Assembly (NCBI GenBank): GCA_031281225.1 | Contig: JAITFQ010000066.1 | Location: forward strand, 1 to 46,975 | Reading direction: 5' to 3' | Source: Chitinispirillales bacterium | GTDB taxonomy: Bacteria; Fibrobacterota; Chitinivibrionia; Chitinivibrionales; Chitinispirillaceae | DNA: 46,975 nt | In this document: piece by piece, positions 33,376 through 42,893 of the stretch | How positions within the stretch are numbered: position 1 is the stretch's first letter | Layout of the letters: each line of letters begins with the position of its first letter | Notes under the pieces: generated by a model | What the model was told of the DNA's origin: nothing | The model's database searches: none | Seen by the model: the letters and a program-made list of their open reading frames with translations, nothing else | Made by a program: the position numbers and the translations under genes

Positions 33376-33861
33376 ATGCCTACACCGGCTTATATGTGGA
33401 TGAAAAACGAGTCTGGAAGTCCGATTGAGGGCTCGGTCAGCGTTGTTGGGAGGGAGAAGAGCGTGGAGATTCTCGAGTTTGAGCACGAGGTGCGCACTCC
33501 CACAGATTCCGACACCGGAAAACTCACGGGAACCCGCAAGCACGAGGCGATACGCTTTCTTAAAGCGATCGACGCGTCGTCGCCGTATCTGTACAAGGCG
33601 GTTTGCGAGGGGCAGACGTTAAAGGAGGTGGAGATCAAATGGTACCGGATCGACGACGCCGGGACAGAGACGGAGTATTTCAGCCACAAGTTAGAGGGCG
33701 TAAAAGTCTGCTCTGTCCACCCCGTTATGCACAATGTGAAAGACCCGGCCAAGGAGCGGTTCGAGCACATGGAGGAGGTGCAGTTACGGTATCAGAAAAT
33801 CACGTGGACATACGCTGACGGGAATTTGCAGGCGTGTGATTCGTGGGATGTGCGGGGATAA
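33376..33861 (+). CDS. hcp: T6SS Hcp tube protein
   Basis: 161 residues: PTPAYMWMKNESGSPIEGSV, the loop EFEHEVRTPTDSDTGKLTGT, RKHEAIRFLKAIDASSPYLY and EEVQLRYQKITWTYADGNLQ are the standard Hcp barrel landmarks. Hexameric rings stack into the tube inside the TssBC sheath and can carry small effectors in the lumen. AAAGGAGC precedes the ATG. Hairpins lie on both sides of the gene (33283-33304 and 33871-33892), which might stabilise its transcript relative to its neighbours. No C-terminal effector extension. Confidence 0.95.
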   Translation: MPTPAYMWMKNESGSPIEGSVSVVGREKSVEILEFEHEVRTPTDSDTGKLTGTRKHEAIRFLKAIDASSPYLYKAVCEGQTLKEVEIKWYRIDDAGTETEYFSHKLEGVKVCSVHPVMHNVKDPAKERFEHMEEVQLRYQKITWTYADGNLQACDSWDVRG

Positions 33862-33870
33862 TCTCTGTAA

Positions 33871-33892
33871 GGGCGGCCGTCCCCGGCCGCCC
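33871..33892. repeat. REP-like hairpin downstream of hcp
   Basis: GGGCGGCCG-TCCC-CGGCCGCCC, same design and loop as the hairpin upstream of hcp; it begins 10 bp after the hcp stop. Confidence 0.8.
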
Positions 33893-33927
33893 GTTCCCTT
33901 GTAAATGTTATCAGGAGGGCACAAAAA

Positions 33928-34368
33928 TTGACGGAAATATCAGGCGCGGCAAGCGGGGCGTTGGATTCGGACAGCCCCCAAGCGGATGAACACGCTAAAC
34001 GTTATTACGAAGCCATACGCAACCGTACAAGCGACAGCGACGTAACGCGTATCGCAAAAAATACAAATTTTTCTGAAAAAGTTGTAAAACAGATAAAGAA
34101 TCATGTATTTTTAGATGTGCATAATCTTGGCGGGGGCAAGATGGGGCGGTTTACTCCCGAATACGATATGGCTTTGGCTTGGGACAGACTGATTCAAGGG
34201 ACGTATACGGAACTTGATATAACGCTGTTGAAGCATGAACTTGTTGAGCTTACGCAAATGAGGTGTCACGGGTACGATTATAACAAGGCGCATGATATTG
34301 CCAATATATATCATAATTGGGCGTTGGAAAAAACATTAAAAAAAATGAGAGAGGCAAAAAATGAATAG
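33928..34368 (+). CDS. Candidate T6SS effector (toxin-like protein with HELVE motif)
   Basis: 146 residues starting at a TTG with AGGAGG 9 nt upstream; no ATG fits. After a short Ala/Ser-rich front, it reads KRYYEAIRNRTSDSDVTRIA, then KNHVFLDVHNLGGGKMGRFT, PEYDMALAWDRLIQG and LLKHELVELTQMRCHGYDYN followed by KAHDIANIYHNW. I recall a similar domain at the C-termini of phage MuF-type and polymorphic-toxin proteins; the HExxE and other His residues could bind metal, but activity is not established. It is 66 bp after hcp, more AT-rich than the T6SS genes, and overlaps the following small gene by 8 bp. These points fit an acquired Hcp-delivered toxin. It could instead be a phage-derived accessory gene. 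Confidence 0.5.
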   Translation: MTEISGAASGALDSDSPQADEHAKRYYEAIRNRTSDSDVTRIAKNTNFSEKVVKQIKNHVFLDVHNLGGGKMGRFTPEYDMALAWDRLIQGTYTELDITLLKHELVELTQMRCHGYDYNKAHDIANIYHNWALEKTLKKMREAKNE

Positions 34369-34609
34369 CCGTCTTTTTTTGAAAGTAAAAAATGATGAGG
34401 TTGTAGTTTACATGTATAGCATGGACAGAAGTGACGCGCCAAGCGATGGTGAAGTACAGTATTCTCTAAAAACCGGTGAACGTAAAATATTAAAAACAGC
34501 AACCGGCGATGATAATGGCTGGCACGCCGAGTGGCTTGTTTTACGGCACCTGCGCAGAATAATTTTTGATGAGAACTGCCCAGAAAAACATTTTCTCGCT
34601 ATCGGATAA
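34361..34609 (+). CDS. Candidate immunity protein paired with the effector-like gene
   Basis: 82 residues, ATG overlapping the upstream stop by 8 bp (translational coupling). It reads NSRLFLKVKNDEVVVYMYSM, GEVQYSLKTGERKILKTATG and WHAEWLVLRHLRRIIFDENC; small, soluble, mixed alpha/beta, no signal peptide. I recognise no family. The call rests on position and size only: small genes tightly coupled after a toxin usually encode the immunity protein. Its low GC matches the effector and contrasts with recA, which starts 34 bp later. Confidence 0.45.
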   Translation: MNSRLFLKVKNDEVVVYMYSMDRSDAPSDGEVQYSLKTGERKILKTATGDDNGWHAEWLVLRHLRRIIFDENCPEKHFLAIG

Positions 34610-34642
34610 AAATAAAAAAATTGTATACAAGGAGCAATACAC

Positions 34643-35743
<1,101 letters not shown>

Positions 35744-35744
35744 C

Positions 35745-35963
35745 ATGAAACCCAAGCACATTTTGTCGTCTTTAACCGCCCTGTGGGTGATTTTTGTGAC
35801 TATGGAGGGGCTTTCGTCCGTAATAAGGTTATGGTACAGCCGGAAAATGAACCTGATTGTAAAGGCCACCAGCGGGCTTATCAACTCCGTCAAGGCCATA
35901 CTGATGGTTATTTTGGCTGTTTCGAACGTCATATTATTCATGCGGCACGTAGAAGATAAGTGA
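35745..35963 (+). CDS. Small membrane protein between recA and the cysteine desulfurase
   Basis: 72 residues from the ATG at 35745, one base after the recA stop and with a strong GAGGAGG site. Two hydrophobic stretches (SLTALWVIFVTMEGL and SVKAILMVILAVSNVILFM) separated by a basic loop with WYSRKMN suggest a two-helix inner-membrane protein. Unrecognised. The stop overlaps the next start (TGATG). Confidence 0.6.
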   Translation: MKPKHILSSLTALWVIFVTMEGLSSVIRLWYSRKMNLIVKATSGLINSVKAILMVILAVSNVILFMRHVEDK

Positions 35964-37120
35964 TGAATAACGAAATAATCTATTTGGACAACAACGCCAC
36001 CACCCGAACCGCCCCCGAGGTCATAGAGGCGATGGCGCCGTTTTTTGGGGACAATTACGGCAACCCGTCGAGCGTCTACAGGTTTGGCGGGGCGATCCGC
36101 CGCCGTGTGGAGCGGGCGCGGGAGCAGGTCGCGGCGCTTATCGGGGCGGAGCCAGACGAGATATATTTCACCTCCTGCGGGACCGAGAGCGATAACATGG
36201 CGCTCAAGGGTTTTTTCCTTGAGCACGGCGCCGGCGCCCGCCTCATCACCTCGGCGGTCGAGCATCCCGCGGTGCGGAATACGGCGCGGTTTATCAAGGA
36301 AAGGGGGGCGTCCCTTACGGAACTGCCGGTTGACGGCAGCGGAATGATTTTTGAAGACGCCGTCGACGCCCATGAAATCAACCGAAATACCCTCGTATCC
36401 CTCATGTGGGCGAATAATGAGACCGGGGTTATCTTCCCCATAGACAAACTCGCCCAGGCGGTGAAAGTGCGCGGCGGGGTCTTTCACACCGACGCGGTGC
36501 AGGCGGCGGGCAAGGTCGTTATTGATGTCAAAAAGACCCCCGTCGACATGCTCGCGCTCTCCGGGCACAAGATCCACGCGCCAAAAGGGATAGGGGCGGC
36601 GTACTTCCGCGCCGGGACGCCCGTTGCCTCGCTCATACACGGCGGGCACCAGGAAAACGGGGCGCGGGCGGGGACGGAGAACGTCCCATATATAATAGGA
36701 TTAGGGTGCGCCTGCGAATTGGCGGCCGAACGCCTCGAAACGGAGAACACCCGCGTGCGCGCCCTGCGCGACCGGCTCGAAAACGCGCTTTTGGAGAGAT
36801 GCGGGGGCGCGAAACTAAACGGATGCCCGGAAAACAGGCTGCCGAACACCGTGAACATCAGCTTTGAGAACATTGAGGGCGAGTCTATACTCCTGCACCT
36901 CGACGAGTCCGGCATAGCTGCCGCCTCCGGCTCGGCCTGCACCACCGGCTCGCTCGAACCGTCGCACGTGATGATGGCGATGGGTATCCCCTACAAGTAC
37001 GCCCACAGCTCGATCCGGTTCTCGCTGAGCGTCTATAACACAGACTCGGACATCGACAGGGTGATAGCGGTTATGCCGGGGATTGTTGACAAACTGAGGG
37101 AGTTGTCGCCGTTTATATGA
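35963..37120 (+). CDS. Cysteine desulfurase, NifS/IscS family
   Basis: 385 residues from the ATG at 35963. YLDNNATTRTAPEVIEAM opens the PLP fold; GTESDNMALKGFF, ITSAVEHPAVRNT, LVSLMWANNETGVIFPID, FHTDAVQAAGK and the PLP lysine in LALSGHKIHAPKGIGAAYF are all present. The active-site loop is AAASGSACTTGSLEPSHVMM, with the persulfide Cys. The enzyme takes sulfur from cysteine for Fe-S clusters or tRNA thiolation, possibly feeding the PP-loop protein encoded at 28687. NifS versus IscS cannot be separated by eye; no iscU/nifU lies adjacent. Co-transcribed with recA and the small membrane protein. Confidence 0.92.
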   Translation: MNNEIIYLDNNATTRTAPEVIEAMAPFFGDNYGNPSSVYRFGGAIRRRVERAREQVAALIGAEPDEIYFTSCGTESDNMALKGFFLEHGAGARLITSAVEHPAVRNTARFIKERGASLTELPVDGSGMIFEDAVDAHEINRNTLVSLMWANNETGVIFPIDKLAQAVKVRGGVFHTDAVQAAGKVVIDVKKTPVDMLALSGHKIHAPKGIGAAYFRAGTPVASLIHGGHQENGARAGTENVPYIIGLGCACELAAERLETENTRVRALRDRLENALLERCGGAKLNGCPENRLPNTVNISFENIEGESILLHLDESGIAAASGSACTTGSLEPSHVMMAMGIPYKYAHSSIRFSLSVYNTDSDIDRVIAVMPGIVDKLRELSPFI

Positions 37121-37257
37121 GATAACGCGGCCTTATTTTACCTTTAACTTTCGATTTTCTTAAAAAAAGTAACACTTTTGGGCTTGGGATGGATTACATT
37201 AATATACGGGGGCTTAGATATCTGCCTTGCCAGTAATTAACTTTTTCAAAAAAAATC

Positions 37258-37286
37258 TTGCATTTTTTGTAAATTTGTATTATTAT
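37258..37286 (+). promoter_or_regulatory. Promoter for the CBM11-like secreted protein
   Basis: TTGCAT (37258-37263), 17-bp spacer, TATTAT (37281-37286), in the 296-bp gap before the gene; the leader is about 125 nt. The remainder of the gap shows nothing else. Confidence 0.5.
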
Positions 37287-37416
37287 TATAAAGAGCTATT
37301 TTTTCGTGCGTCGCGTTATGCCGGGTAACTTTCGTGGTTATCCATGTGTCGGGGTATCTTAAAGTATACTGGCTTGAATCTTACATATTTTACACTATAA
37401 CCAAAAGGAGTTTTTT

Positions 37417-39348
37417 ATGGGACGTTTCATTAAGAGACTGGTTGCCGGAACTGCCGTCGCGACGGTGGTGTTGGCGGGGGGTGCGTTTGCGCAGTCAAGC
37501 ACTTTGGACAATTTTGAGAGAGGGACAGACCAAAACATGTTCGGGGGGTATTGGTACTTCTACGACGATAACGCGGAAGTGACCACCGTTGCTGACCTGG
37601 CCGGGCCTAACGCTGAGGGGAATTCGGTTGTACATAGCGCGAGGAGGGAAGGTACCCGGTTGTTGTTTGATCCAGCAGTTTCTTTAGAGACAGGCGCAAA
37701 CGTACAGTTGGGCCAAAACGCCGCAAAACTTGAGTTTAAATTTGGAAGAACGTTTCGGACAGGGTACGATAACCGCAGTACGGAATCCGCCCGTAACCCC
37801 GTCCTTCCAACATGCCCGTCGTCGAATAGCAGTTTTGGGTGCTATGACTTTGAGCAATTTGTGGGGATAGGCACAACCCTCTCACCGCATGAAAATCGGG
37901 CAATATCTCTTGCCGGCGCCACCCGTGTTACATTTTGGGCCCGGGCTAACAGAGCAATGAGCATACGCTTTTACCTTGAGCAAACAAACATCCCCAAAGA
38001 GGGCGCTTTTTGGGGGAAAATAATACCGATAACCACAGGCTGGGATGAATATACGGTGGAGCTCAATGAAACAGACATGAGCCAGCCTCCCTGGACATCC
38101 GCGGCTGAGCAGAATTGGGTGACGCCTTTTGACATTAACAACATCGCGAGAGTTGCCTGGCAGGTTCAGTCGGGTGCTGGCGGGGGTGGCTGGGTTTCTC
38201 CGATGGGCGCGGTGGACAGTTTGGGTGCGGGTAACCTTACCGTACTGCTTGATGACATCGAATTCCATGGTTTCCGGTTTGTTCCCGAGAATATGTGCGA
38301 ATCCTGCATCGTATCCGCGCTGCCCGCGGGTTCCGAGCAGTTCTCAAACTTCCAGGCGCCAAGCGAACATTCCCCATACGGTGACGCAAGGAATGAGCTG
38401 CCGGGCGGGCTGTGGACATACTGGTACGCTTACGACGACAATGGCGCTTTGGACAATCAAGGCAACCCCGGTACTTCCGAAATTCTCACCGGTGTGGCTG
38501 TTGGGGAATTTGGAGAACAGATCATAGTACAGGAAGGCGATGACCTTTTTGTCGGAATAACGTTTGAATTGGGCAGGCAGTTAAGCATTGACGATCCGAA
38601 TGTCGGCGTAGTAAGCATGGACCCTTTTGTCGGCATAGGTACCAACCTGTACGACGATTTGATGAATGACCCTGAATTTTTTGACGCGACCGCGGAGGGT
38701 GTGCACGGGCTCTACTTTGAGTATCTGACCAACGCGCCCGTACTCACTTTTGAGCTTCATGACCGTTACGATGTCGGCAGCCCGGCCCAGCGCCCCGAAA
38801 CGGCTGTATGGTACATCAACCTTCCTGGGGAAACCGGAGCGGAGTGGAGGAGAGCGAGAGTTCCCTTCAGTGTGCTGACGACACGTACGGAGTGGGATGG
38901 TGTGAGAGAGTGGACGCTGGCTAACCCCGCGATAGCCGCGAAGCAGTTAAACGCGCTGGCGAAGTTCCAGTTCAAGATTCAGGGTGATCAGGGGCAAATG
39001 GGCGGTCTTCAAATCAGAAACGCTTACTTCCTCGACGCGGCTGGTTCTCCGGTCAGGCACCGTGATTCCGGAGCGAGAGCCGCCGGCTTGCGCGCGAATT
39101 ACAACCGCGGCGTCGTAGCCGTCAACTGGAACGCGGCCTCAACGGTCGCGAGCGGCAGAATCTCCCTCGTCAACACGAGAGGCAGGGTGATCTCCTCCGC
39201 CCCCATAGCGAACGTTTCGGGCAACAGAATCACGGCCAACCTCGGCTCGGGCAACATCCCCACCGGCATGTATTTCGTGCGCATAGACGCCCGCGACATG
39301 AACGGCAAGAGGGTGACCCAGCAGATTCCGTTGAGCATCGTGAAGTAA
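37417..39348 (+). CDS. Secreted protein with two CBM11-like domains and a C-terminal sorting tail
   Basis: 643 residues. A signal peptide (about 25 residues, ending GGAFA) is followed by two related jelly-roll halves. The first (about 28-285) contains FERGTDQNMFGGYWYFYDDN, FVGIGTTLS and TVLLDDIEFHGF; the second (about 305-565) contains LPGGLWTYWYAYDDNGALDN and DPFVGIGTNLYDD. Both resemble CBM11/CIA30-type carbohydrate-binding folds. The last 75 residues (ISLVNTRGRVISS, NIPTGMYFVRIDARDMNGKR) are a Fibrobacter/type IX-like sorting domain. No catalytic motif, so it probably binds polysaccharide at the cell surface. It lies directly before the GH5 cellulase but has its own terminator. Confidence 0.7.
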   Translation: MGRFIKRLVAGTAVATVVLAGGAFAQSSTLDNFERGTDQNMFGGYWYFYDDNAEVTTVADLAGPNAEGNSVVHSARREGTRLLFDPAVSLETGANVQLGQNAAKLEFKFGRTFRTGYDNRSTESARNPVLPTCPSSNSSFGCYDFEQFVGIGTTLSPHENRAISLAGATRVTFWARANRAMSIRFYLEQTNIPKEGAFWGKIIPITTGWDEYTVELNETDMSQPPWTSAAEQNWVTPFDINNIARVAWQVQSGAGGGGWVSPMGAVDSLGAGNLTVLLDDIEFHGFRFVPENMCESCIVSALPAGSEQFSNFQAPSEHSPYGDARNELPGGLWTYWYAYDDNGALDNQGNPGTSEILTGVAVGEFGEQIIVQEGDDLFVGITFELGRQLSIDDPNVGVVSMDPFVGIGTNLYDDLMNDPEFFDATAEGVHGLYFEYLTNAPVLTFELHDRYDVGSPAQRPETAVWYINLPGETGAEWRRARVPFSVLTTRTEWDGVREWTLANPAIAAKQLNALAKFQFKIQGDQGQMGGLQIRNAYFLDAAGSPVRHRDSGARAAGLRANYNRGVVAVNWNAASTVASGRISLVNTRGRVISSAPIANVSGNRITANLGSGNIPTGMYFVRIDARDMNGKRVTQQIPLSIVK

Positions 39349-39398
39349 ACCAAGCGCGGGCAGTTGGCCTGCGCCTCGTTTGGCATTGCAGAAGTTAG

Positions 39399-39432
39399 CC
39401 CCCGCCTCTGAATATCAGGGCGGGGGTTTTTT
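39399..39432 (+). terminator. Rho-independent terminator
   Basis: CCCCCGCC-tctgaatatca-GGGCGGGGG followed by TTTTTT, about 50 bp after the stop of the CBM11-like gene. Confidence 0.9.
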
Positions 39433-39553
39433 ATTGTGCCGCGTAATTAAATATTTTTTTTCTTTGTTTTTCCCACCGTACTGTATTATATTGTATAATA
39501 TGTGTCAATAATGTAAAATTTTACGAATTTCTGTTCAAGGAAGGCAGGTAATT

Positions 39554-41617
39554 ATGAAGAAACGTTTGTTGTTTGTTGCGGCTTTGGCAGTTTCTCTGTT
39601 TGCGGGCGCTGCGTGGGCGCAGATGCCGCCTGTTGGATGGGCGCCAGAAGGATCGCCAGTGGCGCAACATGGGCGCCTGAGGGTAACCGGTACCAATATT
39701 CAATCCACGGTAACAAATCAGAATGTGCAGCTCAGAGGGATGAGCCTCGGATGGAGTTCGGATAGCGAGCACGGCAGCCAATACTACCAGCCGCGCGTAG
39801 TCGCTTGGCTGGCTCAGGATTGGAGGGCATCAGTTGTCCGGGCGGCGATGGGCGTCAGTGACAACAAATCGCCGCACAATGGCCCCTGTCAGGTTCCCGG
39901 CATACCTTTCTGCGGTACCGGCGCTAGTCGCTCCCACCACATAGATGCCGTGAACAGGGTGGTCGAGGCGGCTATATGGCAGGGGATTTATGTCATCATA
40001 GACTGGCACTCCCACCACGCGCATAGCGCACCCGAGCCGGAGCAGGCCATAACATTTTTTCGGGAAATGGCGCAACGGTATAAAGATTATCCAAATGTTA
40101 TTTATGAGATTTATAACGAGCCCTTGGATGTGAGCTGGAATACTCTCAAAACACACTCAATGAGAATAATTGACACCATAAGGAACCATGACCCACATAA
40201 TCTTATAGTAGCGCCCACCGCTTACTTCGCTCAGCGGTTAACCCAGGCGGCCAACGATCCGATTACCGGTCGCTCAAACATACTATACACCGTGCACTTT
40301 TACTGCAACCACAACGACACGGAGGCGCATGGACATGTGCCGTTTACTGATAACGTTTCGAAAATACCTCTTTTTGCCACGGAAATCGGTATCAGCCGGG
40401 CTGATGGAAACAACTTTTGTAGTCCCGACCATAACGCTTTTACGACTTGGTTGAACAAGCTTGACCAAAACAACGTAAGCTGGGCAGCATGGCAAATCAC
40501 CACCCTGAACGAAAATGCCGCCGCGCTCAGGCCTACTAATAATTCCGCCGAAATCTCCCGTTTGGCGCGGGGTGGGTGGGCAGAAAACGATCTATCCGCG
40601 TCTGGCGTGTTTTACCGCAACAGGCTGAGAGGCGCTAACCCTGGCGCAAACCGCGGGTATCGCTCTAATATCACCGCCGAACCGGCTGGCAGCGGGACTA
40701 TAACCGGTACCGGCAACCACGTTTTTTGCGCCCCCGATGTGACCTTTACAGCTAACCCGTCAACAGGCTTCCGGCATGAGGGGTGGATCATAAACGGCGC
40801 TTCGCATGGCGCTGTCCCGCATACCATCGCGGAGTTCTGTAACGACAGGATGGGCGTGGCCGTATTTTTCCCAAACAACCTGCTGACGAACAGCACCTTT
40901 ACCGCCGCCACGGCTCCGTGGGCCCGCGCTATAGCGTTTCCATCCAACACCACTATGGACCAACCCAATATTTTTGCGAACGGAGCGCAAAGAGAGGGCA
41001 GGATTAACGTTACAAGAGCCGATGCCCGAACTGGGGGATGGCTGTTTCACCCGGGCTTAACCATTCAGAACGGCGCGACGTACAGGCTGTCGTTTAAGGC
41101 ACGTACCGCTCCGGGATCGGCGCCTAGAACAATTACCCCCGCGATACGCGGCGGCACCGGTACCGGCGGCACCACTCACGTGATGAACATAGCCGATGCT
41201 GTACAGCTTCAAGCCTCCGCGGCAATGCCGGCAGCTCCTTTTGAGTTTGAATTCACCGCTACCGGCGCGGGAACAAACCTCGCGTTCTACTGCGGCGACG
41301 CGGTAGGCGAATGGTTTATTGACGACGTGTCCCTTACGCTTACAAGCACTTCGTCCGTACTCGCTCCGGCAATCATCTCCGCTCCGTTCAGGGCAGCGCT
41401 TAACGGCAACGCCCTCACGCTCACCGGCGCGGCGGGCAAACATGCCGAGGTAACCGTATACGACCTGACCGGCCGCGTCCGCCTGTCCGAGAGCATCCGC
41501 CTCTCAGGCCACAACGCCGTGTCTCTGAGCCGCTTGCCTGCGGGCGTCTACACCGTCCAATACAGGGTCGACGGCGTCGTTCAGCCGCAACGGGAAAGAA
41601 TCATGCTGGCAAGGTAA
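39554..41617 (+). CDS. GH5 endoglucanase with accessory domains and sorting tail
   Basis: 687 residues. Signal peptide (1-22, ending AAWA). The GH5 barrel covers about 35-355: LRGMSLGWSSDS, VVRAAMGV, GIYVIIDWHSHHAHS, the acid/base in VIYEIYNEPLDVSW (E189), YTVHFY (H248, Y250) and the nucleophile in PLFATEIGIS (E277), typical of GH5_2 cellulases. Residues 370-440 form an InlB-B-like repeat (AEPAGSGTITGTG, GFRHEGWIING), 441-597 a CBM4/9-like beta-sandwich ending GEWFIDDVSLTLTS, and 605-687 a C-terminal domain (AEVTVYDLTGRVRLSESI, LPAGVYTVQYRVDG) as in surface-sorted proteins. It would cut beta-1,4-glucan outside the cell. A TATAAT (39494-39499) lies upstream; AAGGAAGG precedes the ATG. Confidence 0.9.
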   Translation: MKKRLLFVAALAVSLFAGAAWAQMPPVGWAPEGSPVAQHGRLRVTGTNIQSTVTNQNVQLRGMSLGWSSDSEHGSQYYQPRVVAWLAQDWRASVVRAAMGVSDNKSPHNGPCQVPGIPFCGTGASRSHHIDAVNRVVEAAIWQGIYVIIDWHSHHAHSAPEPEQAITFFREMAQRYKDYPNVIYEIYNEPLDVSWNTLKTHSMRIIDTIRNHDPHNLIVAPTAYFAQRLTQAANDPITGRSNILYTVHFYCNHNDTEAHGHVPFTDNVSKIPLFATEIGISRADGNNFCSPDHNAFTTWLNKLDQNNVSWAAWQITTLNENAAALRPTNNSAEISRLARGGWAENDLSASGVFYRNRLRGANPGANRGYRSNITAEPAGSGTITGTGNHVFCAPDVTFTANPSTGFRHEGWIINGASHGAVPHTIAEFCNDRMGVAVFFPNNLLTNSTFTAATAPWARAIAFPSNTTMDQPNIFANGAQREGRINVTRADARTGGWLFHPGLTIQNGATYRLSFKARTAPGSAPRTITPAIRGGTGTGGTTHVMNIADAVQLQASAAMPAAPFEFEFTATGAGTNLAFYCGDAVGEWFIDDVSLTLTSTSSVLAPAIISAPFRAALNGNALTLTGAAGKHAEVTVYDLTGRVRLSESIRLSGHNAVSLSRLPAGVYTVQYRVDGVVQPQRERIMLAR

Positions 41618-41700
41618 TTTTTTATTGTGAGTATACGATGTATTTTACGCGTTTACAAGTTGATAATTTGCGGTCTTAGGGGCGAACAGCGTTCGCCCCT
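41618..41700 (+). repeat. Dispersed intergenic repeat, copy 3, with REP-like hairpin
   Basis: TTTTTTATTGTGAGTATACG then ATGTATTTTACGCGTTTACA and AGTTGATAA (41618-41668), followed by the hairpin AGGGGCGAAC-AGC-GTTCGCCCCT (41678-41700, 10-bp perfect stem). Same order, repeat head then GC hairpin, as copy 2. It lies directly after the GH5 stop, between convergent genes. Confidence 0.75.
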
Positions 41701-41724
41701 ACAAATCGGCCCGCGTACCCGAGA

Positions 41725-42885
41725 TTAAAAAACAACGCCCGGATCATGACAGATTATCTTACCGCCCCGCATATAAAAACGGTCTATTGACGTCCCCAAG
41801 TTGCAGAGAATTTCGTACCCGATAGTATTTCCCATGACCGCGATGTCGTCGGGCGTGATGGTTTCACCACCGCAGGAACCTATCGCTACGGCCTTGTCGC
41901 CGATTGATATGGCCGGATTGGGGCCGGCGTCTACCATTATGTAGTCCATCGTGACGTTGCCGGCTATACGGTACGGTTTTCCGTTGATGATCACCCCGCC
42001 CTTGCCGGTCAAAAACCTCGGCAGCCCGTGGGCGTAACCTAAGGCGATTGTCGCAATCCATGTTTCTTCAGTAGTGATGTAGTTCCCGCCGTATGATACC
42101 GCCGTCCCCGCCGGAACTTTTTTCATTTTGACGACGCTGGAGATTAGCGAGGCCGCTGGTTTTAAGTTGATATCAAAATCCTGCGCCGGATCGGGTTTAC
42201 ATCCGTAAAGCGCTATGCCCGGACGCACGAGCGTACAGCCGTCAACTGGAAAACGCAAAAATGCCGCGGAGTTGCCGTAATGTATATGAACCGGCGGCAG
42301 GCCCGCTTCGCGGAGCTGGCCAACGCACTTTGTAAACTTTTTTAACTGGTGATCTACTGTCTGCGTACCGGATTCGTCCGCGCTGGCCATGTGGGTGAAG
42401 ACGCCGTCTATTGATATGTTGGGCGCGGCTTTTATCGCGTCAATCAACAAATTGATTTCCGACGACAAAACCCCCAAACGGCTCATGCCGGTATCAATAT
42501 TTAAATGAAAACGTATATCGGCGCCGCACGATCTCCAGCGCTCGGTGTCGCTCAAATCGTTCAATGCAAAAATAACATTTTTATCCGCGCCAAAGCGAAG
42601 CTCGCCATCCGTCGCGAATCCCAAAACAAGCACGGGGCTGGCAATGCCGGATTTTTTCAGGGCAAAAGCCTCGCACGGCCGCGCCACCGCGAAAATCTCC
42701 ACCCCGCCGTCCCGCTCAAGCGCCTTAGCGATCTCCACGCTTCCGCAGCCGTAGGAACTGTCTTTAACGACCGCCATAACGCCGGCTCCCCGCGGCAACA
42801 CGGAGCGGATTTGCGCTAGATTGTGCAGAATATTGTCGAGCGATATCTCCACGTACGGCGAGTACGGGGCGCGGTTGTCGTCCAT
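41725..42885 (-). CDS. alr: Alanine racemase
   Basis: 386 residues. The PLP lysine K41 lies in VMAVVKDSSYGCG (usual form AVVKANAYGHG, so the tail residues differ). Other landmarks are FHLNIDTGMSRLGV, VFTHMASADES, HYGNSAAFLRF, LVRPGIALYGCKP, the catalytic Tyr in IALGYAHGLPR and GNVTMDYIMVDAGP. It converts L- to D-alanine for peptidoglycan. The variant PLP loop is unusual, but the other catalytic elements are intact. It begins 8 bp after hisI on the same strand. Confidence 0.92.
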   Translation of the reverse strand: MDDNRAPYSPYVEISLDNILHNLAQIRSVLPRGAGVMAVVKDSSYGCGSVEIAKALERDGGVEIFAVARPCEAFALKKSGIASPVLVLGFATDGELRFGADKNVIFALNDLSDTERWRSCGADIRFHLNIDTGMSRLGVLSSEINLLIDAIKAAPNISIDGVFTHMASADESGTQTVDHQLKKFTKCVGQLREAGLPPVHIHYGNSAAFLRFPVDGCTLVRPGIALYGCKPDPAQDFDINLKPAASLISSVVKMKKVPAGTAVSYGGNYITTEETWIATIALGYAHGLPRFLTGKGGVIINGKPYRIAGNVTMDYIMVDAGPNPAISIGDKAVAIGSCGGETITPDDIAVMGNTIGYEILCNLGTSIDRFYMRGGKIICHDPGVVF

Positions 42886-42893
42886 GCCTGCCC

